NCBI GenBank assembly: GCA_963971405.1
Contig: OZ020485.1
Coordinates: forward strand, 37,934,469-37,998,468
Reading direction: 5' to 3'
Source: Psococerastis gibbosa
Taxonomy: Eukaryota; Arthropoda; Insecta; Psocodea; Psocidae
DNA: 64,000 nt
A program made the position numbers and the translations under genes. Position 1 is the first letter of the stretch; every line of letters begins with the position of its first letter. Below the pieces are notes generated by a model. The model saw only the letters and a program-made list of their open reading frames with translations, was not told the origin of the DNA and did not search any database. Shown piece by piece: positions 56,046 through 64,000 of the stretch.

Positions 56046-57536
56046 TATCTTCTTCTTCTTCTTCTCGTGCCCCTTCAACGTTGAAGATTAGCGATCATTT
56101 GAGCGATTTGCACCTTAGACACGGCTGCGCGGAAGAGGCCTGTCGTGCTCCCCCCGAACCAACCCCTAAGGTTGGCCAGCCAGGACGTCCGTCTTCTACC
56201 TGCGGTTCTTCTCCCCTCAATGCGCCCTTGTATGATGAGTTGGAGAAGGTGATATTTCTCATTCCGCATCACGTGTCCAAAGTACTGCAGCTTCCTCTTC
56301 TTTACGGAGATTAATAAAGTTCGCTGGGTCCCCACTCTATTGAGTATTTCCTCGTTTCGTATGTGATCTCGCCAGGATATTTTAAGCAGTCGGCGATACA
56401 CCCACATTTCAAAGGCGTCGATTTTGTTTTCAAGCCGCTGTGTGAGGGTCCAACCCTCCATCCCATATAAGACAATTGGAAACACATAGCATCTCACCAT
56501 TCTCACCCGCAGATCAAGTGATAGAGTTCTGTCACAAAAGACTTTCCTCATTCTAGTAAACACACTTCGGGCCTGTTCAATGCGACTGCTGACTTCTTGC
56601 TTCATACTCCAGTTCTCATTCACAACGCATCCAAGATATTTAAAATGTGGCACTTGTTCAATTGGCTCTCCATTAAGGTTTAGGAGTACAGGGTGGTGTG
56701 GGACCTGCTTGGAGATGACCATGACCTTGGTCTTCTTAACGTTAATTCTTATGCCATATCTCTGACAGGCCCGGTCTACCTTATTAACTAACGCCTGCAG
56801 CTCCTCTGACGTAGATGCTATGAGCGCAGTGTCATCGGCGTACCTGAGGTTATTTATAAGCTGTCCATTGACTGATATGCCTTCAGGGGAACCATCTAGC
56901 GCCTCCGCCATGATCTTCTCTGAGTACAGGTTAAAGAGGGTTGGAGATGGTTGGAGATATCACACATCCTTGCCTTACCCCGCGCCTGATCTTTATCACG
57001 TTGGTCTCACCGCCATCGATCAGTACAGTTGCGACTTGTTGCCAATACAGACTCGCTATGGCCCGCACATTGCTGCCCTCTACACCAATATCCCTTAGTG
57101 TTTCCAACATCTTCCCGTGGCGTACTTTATCAAAAGCCTTCTCAAAATCTATAAAGCAAGTATATACATCACGACCCATATCAAGACAACGTTGCACAAG
57201 CACCTGTAGCCCAAACAGAGCGTCTCGTGTTCCAAAACCACTACGAAAACCAAATTGCTCAGGTGATATGTGTTCGTCACATTGGACAAATATATGCTTG
57301 AGAACCACTTTTAGGTATACTTTCAGGACATGACTCATTAGGCTTATTGTTCGAAAATCTGAACACACTTTAGCATTATTTTTCTTGGGTAATGTAATAA
57401 AATAGGATTTCAACCAATCAGTAGGCAGCTCTCCTCCTGCATAAATCATATTGAACAGCTTAGTCAGTAACCTTACTCCTGCTATGTCCAGGAGTTTGAG
57501 AACTTCTCCGAACACAGGACATATGGAACACATTTA
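56046..57536 (-). pseudogene. RTE-like LINE, reverse transcriptase, one frameshifting duplication
   Basis: Two minus frames, 57533-56931 (200 codons) and 56911-56075 (278 codons), together form one reverse transcriptase domain plus C-terminus. Frame 1 holds PEQFGFRSGF (residues 91-100), motif A FIDFEKAFD (127-135) and motif B RQGCVISPT (187-195). Frame 2 opens with MAEAL and has motif C YADD at residues 24-27, then the C-terminal ISWRDH, VKKRKLQYFGHVMRNEKY and GRIEGRR segments. The break is a perfect 10-bp tandem duplication, GGTTGGAGAT, at 56939-56958; no other stop interrupts the two frames. A (GAA)n tail (about 56047-56066) marks the 3' end. The endonuclease is missing, so it is 5'-truncated. 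RTE-like is my reading of the motifs; other clades are possible. Confidence 0.85.
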
Positions 57537-57537
57537 T

Positions 57538-57715
57538 CGACTTCGATGGTAACGTGCTTGCACTTTGTGCGAGCCTGTACACGCCATGCGATGGGAGACG
57601 AATCTTAACTCAACACGGGTAATAACCTACAGAAGCGACTGAAGAGGTCAATCGGATACATTCATTCAATTGTTTAAGTATGCGATTAACCTTTTTTTAA
57701 AAGAACAAGAACAAG
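57538..57715 (+). mobile_element. SINE family B, copy 4 (headless)
   Basis: CGACTTCGATGGTAACGTGC, GCGATGGGAGACGAATCTTA and TATGCGATTAACCTTTTTTT match the other copies. An AAGAAC repeat tail follows. It abuts the truncated 5' end of the LINE, in the opposite orientation. Confidence 0.78.
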
Positions 57716-58134
57716 AGCATATAAGTAGGCTGGGTCCATAAAAAGCCCTTCAAAAATTACATGCTACATGTAAAGTATTGAATGTACTTAGTCATGATCA
57801 TTCTTCTAGGGAATTGTAATGCAGTGGTTCTCCGATGCCTTTTGCATCCATTTTATTTTGGCTTATAAATAAACGACCCTTCGCCCGGTAAGATTCTCCG
57901 TGGTAGATTACGATTATACAAATATACCTAGGTAGTACTCCAAGTAGGTAATTACATAGGAATTTGTTAGATTGCATTATAACTATTGGACTTTTTTTAA
58001 CATTATTTAATGTAAAGAGACTAAGGATTTCTTTATCATCAAGTATCCTTATCAATCAATTTCCTGTTTAAAAAAAAATCTGTATTTCTGCGCCGAAACA
58101 GAAAAACAATACTTTCCCAACTCCATATTATAAA

Positions 58135-58345
58135 TTAAATAAATAAATATTGGCTTTTTTTCTATTACTAAGCCAACCTAGCGGAGTTACAGCTGTAAAG
58201 CCTTCTCTTACACTAAACTAGGAAGACGCAAGACCGCCTGCTTTACATGCCCTCCGAAGCATGGCCAGTAAATGTAGCAAAGTGTGGGACTCGAACAAAG
58301 AACCTTTGGGGTGAAAGTTGGAGTCTCTACCACTACTCTATATGA
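58135..58345 (-). mobile_element. tRNA-derived SINE, family A, copy 8
   Basis: In reverse: head ATAGAGTAGTGGTAGAGACT, damaged B box TTTGTTCGAGTCCCACAC, body and tail. A T-rich run (TTGGCTTTTTTTCTATTACT on the plus strand) adjoins the 3' end. Confidence 0.8.
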
Positions 58346-58383
58346 CCATTATTGTGTTGTCTGTTAGCGTCTATTTTGTGCAT

Positions 58384-58558
58384 CTGCAGCCTGATCGAGG
58401 CGATTATAATACCGGGGTTAAATAAATATCCTAGGATTATAACTGTAAACAAACAAATTTTGAATAGCACTTTCCATTATAAAATTATCTTGTTTACATT
58501 TTTAATACCTGGGGATTAAATAAATGCCGTTATTATAATCGCCTCGATCAGGCTGCAG
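58384..58558. mobile_element. Foldback MITE, CTGCAG/CTGATCGAGG family, copy 3 (best)
   Basis: CTGCAGCCTGATCGAGGCGA and the exact complement TCGCCTCGATCAGGCTGCAG at the other end. Interior TAAACAAACAAATTTTGAAT and CCATTATAAAATTATCTTGT. At 175 bp this is the reference length. Confidence 0.85.
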
Positions 58559-59065
58559 ATCTAGTCTAAGATAGAATTCATCAAAAATATATTTAAAACT
58601 CATCTCTTAGAATTCCCGATTCCCGGGGTACTAATCCCCCAGGTTTACTTATCACAGAGGTAGGTGAGCAAGGGCCCCAGAGACTTCTGCGTAGTATCAT
58701 CGTAAAATGTTTAATAAAGAAGTTGGGAGATTAATATTGGGAACCTTACGCTCTGCAGAAAAGAGGAGGGGGTGGAGGGGGGGGGGCACCAAATTTCACT
58801 AAAAGCCTCTTTCTACACTCTCCGCTCTTAACAGACAACTTTCGTATCTCGTTCGTATGGCACAATTATTCATTTTATTTTTTTCCATTAGCTCCTCTTT
58901 GGCGAGACACTCAGTATTATCTGTTACCTAAGCATTTCATCTCAATCTAAGTGCAGTAACTGAATATAGTTAATTAGCAGTCATTTTAGCATTTTAGCAT
59001 TAATGGCAAAAACCGTTGGGATTATTCGTCCCCGTATCTAACAGTCCCGAGCACTCCTACTTATA
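58559..59065. other. Unassigned sequence
   Basis: A short G run near 58780. No gene recognised. Confidence 0.4.
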
Positions 59066-59264
59066 GGACATGTAGATTAGTGGTACAGACTCCAAATTTC
59101 ACCCGAAAGGTTGTTGGATCGAGTCCCACACTTACTACGTTTTCTGGTCATGCTTTGGTGGGCACTCCCGGGCCTTCCTAGTTGAGTGTAAGAGAGGGGT
59201 TTATAGCCCTAACTCCGTTAGGTTGGCTTAGTAATGTAACAAAAAGTCAATATTTATTAATTTA
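59066..59264 (+). mobile_element. tRNA-derived SINE, family A, copy 9
   Basis: ACATGTAGATTAGTGGTACA (A-box region), TTGGATCGAGTCCCACA (B box with one change), AACTCCGTTAGGTTGGCTTA and AACAAAAAGTCAATATTTAT tail. The middle lacks part of the GGAGGACATG segment. Confidence 0.83.
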
Positions 59265-59329
59265 TTTATATTCTCAACAGAGCCGATTAACTATGTTGAC
59301 GTTGCAATTCCAGCTCGGATGTGCACAAC

Positions 59330-59827
59330 CGAAATTAGAAAATCTAGAAAAATCTGGACTTGGCGGGTTAACGAGGAGGTGCCTCATGTTACTTCAATGT
59401 TACTTCAATGTCAGTATTACATACGTTACTTTATATTGCTACTTGGCGGGATTCGAACCTGCCAAGTTCGCATTTTTCTAGAACCTCTAATTTCGGTTAT
59501 AACGTGGAGGTTCCCTCTCTAACCCATGTTACTTCAATGTCAGTATTATATACGTTACTTTATATTGCTACTTGGCGGGATTCGAACCTGCCAAGTTCGC
59601 ATTTTTCTAGAACCTCTAATTTCGGTTATAACGTGGAGGTTCCCTCTCTAACCCATGTTACTTCAATGCCAGTGTTATATACGTTACCTTGTAATGCTAC
59701 TTAGCGGCATTCGAACCTGCCAAGTTCGGATTTTTCTAGAACCTCTAATTTTGGTTATAACATGGAGGTTGCCTTTAACTTAAGTAAGTTCAATGTCACT
59801 ATTATATACGGTACATAATAATACTAC
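59330..59827 (-). repeat. 129-bp tandem array carrying tRNA-like B boxes
   Basis: CTTGGCGGGATTCGAACCTG starts at 59442, 59571 and (as CTTAGCGGCATTCGAACCTG) 59700, a constant 129-bp spacing. A partial unit precedes them. In reverse each unit holds GGTTCGAATCCCGCC, an intact B box in two units. The palindrome ACTTGGC..GCCAAGT surrounds it. The array seems to be multimerised SINE-head sequence (compare 39885 and 60240). Confidence 0.8.
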
Positions 59828-60239
59828 AAATATCGGATGTGCATGATTATCGGGATCACTGGTGATTGTAACAGGTCGTATATTGCACAGAATTTTTAGC
59901 TCTAGGGTGGACTTTTGGCCAATCTGAACCAAGAACAGAAGAGAGAATATGATCGATAGCACCGAACCAAGGACCAGTTCGTAAATACATTGAAAATAAT
60001 ATAAAGTGGTGGTGCCAAACAAAGAATAAGGTAACACTAATCGCCATAGTAGGCCCGCAGATGGGTTAATTTTTCTGCCACTAGGGTTAGCCAACCCAAT
60101 CGTTGGGGATATTATAACCTATGCAGACTTGAGTAACAACAGCTAATCACTGCCTTGATATTAAGAAGAACACCTTTTTGAACTTAAGATAAAAGCCAGC
60201 CTAATTGAAATAGTACCTGCGAATTACATCAGCCGAAAT

Positions 60240-60340
60240 TAGAGGATTTAGAAAAAACTGGACTTAATGCTATTCGAACCCACGATCTACGCCTATCTGG
60301 GACAACGTCTTAACCGCTGGATCATAAACTTGACAAGTAC
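60240..60340 (-). repeat. SINE head fragment with A and B boxes
   Basis: In reverse: GATCCAGCGGTTAAGACG (A-box region) and GATCGTGGGTTCGAATAGCA (B box), then AAGTCCAGTTTTTTCTAAAT and CCTCTAATTTCGGC. Same head type as 39968. Confidence 0.7.
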
Positions 60341-61563
60341 AGTGCACCTCTAAATCCTCTACTTATGCTCTTTTGACAAGATTCGTATTGCTAGACTGGT
60401 TAGCACAGCTACATTCATAACAACAAATATCTCAACGAACAGTTCTGTGAGCTCACTTTATTGCATATAGCCGTTGAATATATTGGAGTATTATATACCA
60501 TATAATAGGCTGCAGCAATATATTACAACATCTGGTTGCTTTCGGAATTTTCGAAACTTTGTTTTCATTTTCGAATTCTGGAGCCGAATCAATTTAATAA
60601 ACTTTGTAGGTATTGCATAGAATTAACGAATTTGGATGGGATTTAGGAAAATTGGAAAAGGAAATTGAGTTTAATTTAAAAAACAACAAGGCGATAATTG
60701 TCCATTTACGAATGAATACGAATGAAAGTATGTTGTTTAAATACAATAGGTTTTGCTATGGTATCCCACTTCTACAATATTCAATGCTATTGCGATGCTA
60801 ACAGAAAATGTTTGAAGACAGTGGCGTATATGTGGGGGCCCAGGTCTCCCCAAATGGGAAAATGTAAGGCGAAGTTAATTAATTAATATGTGTTGTTGTA
60901 ATGCATACTTTGCCAGATCTAATAGATGTTTGGGTCAACAGTGAGCGGTAAGTTGATAGAATTCAATGTTGTCTCGGTCCCGCCAAGAAGTTGATATCTG
61001 GTCTCGGCCCCTCCCAAAAATATTGTACGTATACGGCACTGGTTGAAGATGGTTATCGCTACTTTTTTTCCATTATTCCAATATGCTTGCCAATGTATTG
61101 CGCGTATAGTTCCAATAGATCCAGGATTTTGGTCCTGCTGAACAGTTTTGATTACATCGGTCTGTTATCGGCTCAAAAGTTACTTAGAATACTTAATTTG
61201 ACAACAATTTCCTAGTATTATATTTGAGACGAATAAGTTAATAAGTTTCCATCTAAATTGTAAGAGCGGGCCGAAATGCCCGAAATTCGGCCTTTTGGAA
61301 ATTAAAGAAAATTTCTTTCATTCTGCCCTACATAAATAAATAAATACCCCTGTGTTCATGAAAACCATTTGTAGCTGGCGTGCAGAAAATTGTAATAGTG
61401 AAAAAAAGAAAGAGTTTTTGAATTACTAATTCAAAAATTAACAATTTATAAAACAAAGAAGAGTATTTTTCTCCATTAGTTCTATTAGTACCTATTTCTT
61501 TTCTAAGCAGCCTTCTACACCCCTGTAACTCACTTTGAGAACCACTGATCTAGCATACTCAGT
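60341..61563. other. Unassigned sequence
   Basis: Plus frames of 62-74 codons (60613-60801, 60991-61215) have no domain. Confidence 0.4.
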
Positions 61564-61571
61564 GTCTCTTC

Positions 61572-61741
61572 CAGGGACGGATCCAGCCCATTTTTGGGGG
61601 GGGGGGTAGCTGAGGGTCAAAATAGGAAAAACATATGTAAGATCAATTACATTAGAGCGTAATAACTTAATTTACAATAGATTTACCTAATTGGGGGGGG
61701 GGCAGCTACTCCCCTAACCCCCCCCCCTGTATCCGTCCTTG
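61572..61741. mobile_element. hAT-like MITE family D, copy 3, exact TSD GTCTCTTC
   Basis: GTCTCTTC flanks exactly (61564-61571 and 61742-61749). Ends CAGGGACGGATCCAGCCC and the complement of CAAGGACGGATACAGGG. The central AGAGCGTAATAACTTAATTT is identical to the other copies. Confidence 0.9.
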
Positions 61742-61749
61742 GTCTCTTC

Positions 61750-62397
61750 TTTATTCATTCTATTCGTCTCTTATTGATGGAACCAATCCACTATGAATTT
61801 TCTGCTGCAGAGTGGAAAAAGGGAGTTTTATACTATCCTTTATATTATGAAAAACCTCATTTTGAATTTACTGATATGATTTATTAATAATAATGAAACA
61901 CAGAATCAGTCAACATAATGATTTTATGGGAACATTCAAACATTGTTCATGAAATCTGAAATGCCAATGCTGTCCCATAGGCTATTATAGTAGTAATATA
62001 GTAGGAGTAATAGTACTAAGCAGCGGTTGGACATTCATCACGTATAGCATACAATATTATAATCAATTAGGATGTTTAGTTAGCATTCTTGTTACAATAG
62101 ACTGAAATAGATTGAAAATGTTATTATCTTCTTGTTCCCTGAAATCGATAGTTGCCAACTCACACCTCTTTTTAAACTAGTAATAATAATATTGTAGTGT
62201 GCCGTTGTAAAAAAAAATACCGAGGTTAATCATCATCCCAGAGCGGAATTACCTCTTTGTTGTTGTAAATCTTTGAATTTTCACTGTATTACTTGTATTC
62301 AAACAATAAGCAGGCACCATATTCAATTAAATAAAGAAATAAAATAAATAAATGCTTATTTATTTATTTATTTATTTAATTCACTGACCGTTCAGAT
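61750..62397. other. Unassigned sequence
   Basis: TTTA microsatellite at about 62356-62378. No gene recognised. Confidence 0.4.
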
Positions 62398-62405
62398 GTA
62401 AATAA

Positions 62406-62600
62406 TATTGATGGACAGTCCGGGACGTAGGACTGCAGCCCGCGGACCAAAAAAGGAGCAGTCCGCTGATTCTTTCGCTCTGCTCTAACCGATTGTTAGT
62501 ATTTTCAATGTTTTTCAGTCTTCGGTTCTGTCAATTTCTCTTCGGTCCACGGTTCCGTCCGACCGAAGATCCGGACCGAAACGGACTGAATCCATCACTA
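62406..62600. mobile_element. hAT-like MITE, TAGTGATGGA ends, exact TSD GTAAATAA
   Basis: TATTGATGGACAGTCC and the complement of TAGTGATGGATTCAGTCC form the ends. GTAAATAA flanks exactly (62398-62405 and 62601-62608). The interior is GC-rich with CGGTCCACGG/CCGACCGAAG motifs that pair with each other. No coding capacity. Confidence 0.82.
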
Positions 62601-62608
62601 GTAAATAA

Positions 62609-64000
62609 TATGCATTTGAACAGCGCTTTTAATAGGTACAAATTCGCCTTGCCGTTATAGTAGTCTAGGCGAAATTAAAAGAGGTAGTCTTGCCTGTCGT
62701 TTATCGAATAGAAAAATCTTTTAGTGTATATCTTGTTCAGTGATTGAATAATCGAACCAATCAGGATTACGCGTCAGTAGCCTTGTAAAACAAATTAATA
62801 TTTTGGTTCATTTACAGTATGATATAGAATTTAGTATTGTATAATACGTTCAGGTGTTCAAATGCCCTGGATATTTTTTTATGGGCTCCCACCAACTCCA
62901 AAAAAATTAATTTTCTCCGGTAAATGGCAAAAGATTATTTTATATATTAAGAAATTATGTTTAGTGTTAAAAGAACCAAGCTGTCACATTTAGTTTTTTT
63001 GGAAAGCGGTGGGAACCATCGTTATTGACAAAATTGTATTACCACTACAAAACATTGCGTAGAAATCGTTGGGCTGATATTTCAGATTTGATGAAAAGCA
63101 AACAGGTGATTGGGCATAAAAAATGGCACTGCTGCTAGATTTGCTGCATTTTGGAACACATAATGTGAAAGCTAACCTATTTCATCTGTTAAATAATTAC
63201 GCTCGTCACGGAAGTTCGAAAAAATGAAAATAAAAATGCTCCAATTAAGGCTAACTACACGACAATACATACACTGATTTGGCCTATACGCTATACTATT
63301 ATACTGGTAAGCCACTGCAGTCTATGTAGTACCATATGGGGCTCAATAGGCCATACATACACCGATTATAGGAAGATTCAGTTACTACAGAGTGGTCACA
63401 AAAAACATATTAATTTTCAGCAAATCACGCACCGGTCGATATTGGGTATATATAACTTACTTGTAAAATATGGCCTATACTGCTTTTTAAGGATAAGACT
63501 ATTTAATTTAGTTTCGATCTAAGTATAATATTTTAGTTGTGGATTTTAATGTCTCTATTTTTTTTTTACAGATTATAACACATGAATGAAATTATAGAAG
63601 CTCTTTAACGGAAACTTTATGTTTTCATCCAGGGATTTTAAAAGAGTTTGTGCAGAACCATTTCTATAGTTATTTTATTGTACAATGTAAATTTATGCCT
63701 TTTCATATTAATCTAGGCTACTACATCAACGGAAATTCAAATTTTAGGAAGACAAAACCATTGCACGCTTATTATTATAATTTTTTTTTACTAAGCACGG
63801 TATGAATTATGGACTGTACGAATTTTAAGGTGGGTATGTAGGTAAATTTTCTTCTACTAAAAATAAATTGGAATTTACAGTAATTTCAACAATAATCTTA
63901 TTATTTTATAGCCTTATCCTGCACATCAACTTAATAACATAATATTTTGTTCCATTATTAATTATTGTTGCATTGGATATATTGCGTAATGCATGCGTAT
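62609..64000. other. Unassigned AT-rich sequence
   Basis: No gene, RNA gene or definable repeat was found on either strand. Confidence 0.45.

Noticed and set aside
59182..59704. Plus frames of 98-99 codons with repeated peptides
   Set aside because: They are translations of SINE A and of the 129-bp tandem array.
1..64000. CRISPR array, bacterial operon or prophage
   Set aside because: No direct-repeat/spacer pattern, no ribosome binding sites with long adjacent frames, and eukaryotic SINEs and 28S rRNA pieces are present.

Overview
The window looks like non-coding, repeat-dense nuclear DNA from an invertebrate, most likely an arthropod. I could not fix the species from sequence alone. It is AT-rich with scattered runs of 9 to 17 G or C. 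It carries many short hairpin transposons, tRNA-like SINEs, several non-LTR retrotransposon (LINE) 3' ends and a decayed piece of 28S rRNA. I found no intact host gene. Nearly all open frames of 60-180 codons are chance frames or lie inside repeats.

Region by region. 0.6-3.1 kb: a hairpin MITE, a hAT-like MITE with an exact 8-bp target duplication, and a LINE C-terminus split by a SINE. 4.2-9.8 kb: two more LINE C-termini, a SINE, three foldback elements and a hAT-like MITE. 9.8-13.2 kb: two compound palindromes and a 1.16-kb hAT-like foldback element. 13.8-17.3 kb: tandem and dispersed repeats, then a broken coding-like stretch of unknown origin (16.38-17.26 kb). 17.4-24.8 kb: foldbacks, SINEs, LINE remnants and a poly(G) MITE. 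24.8-30.8 kb: a LINE 3' end, a SINE and duplicated 28S rRNA fragments. 31-36 kb: two hAT-like MITEs and a LINE nested in a hAT-like foldback. 36-45 kb: SINEs and long stretches with nothing recognisable. 45-53 kb: a LINE 3' end, SINE, MITEs, a 227-bp tandem duplication and a composite insertion between 151-bp direct repeats. 53-62.6 kb: the best preserved retrotransposon (RTE-like reverse transcriptase, 56.07-57.53 kb) nested in an older palindromic repeat, a 129-bp tandem array carrying tRNA-like B boxes, and two hAT-like MITEs.

The parts do not form a pathway. Together they record successive transposition. At least nine short elements carry exact or one-mismatch 8-bp target duplications, which points to one hAT-type transposase mobilising several non-autonomous families. 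Several SINE families, two of them with tRNA-like heads, depend on LINE machinery, and six or more LINE 3' ends are present as candidate sources. Nested insertions give a relative order of events at 2.6, 8.5, 34.4 and 55.8-57.8 kb. The least explained segment is the degenerate coding-like block at 16.38-17.26 kb.
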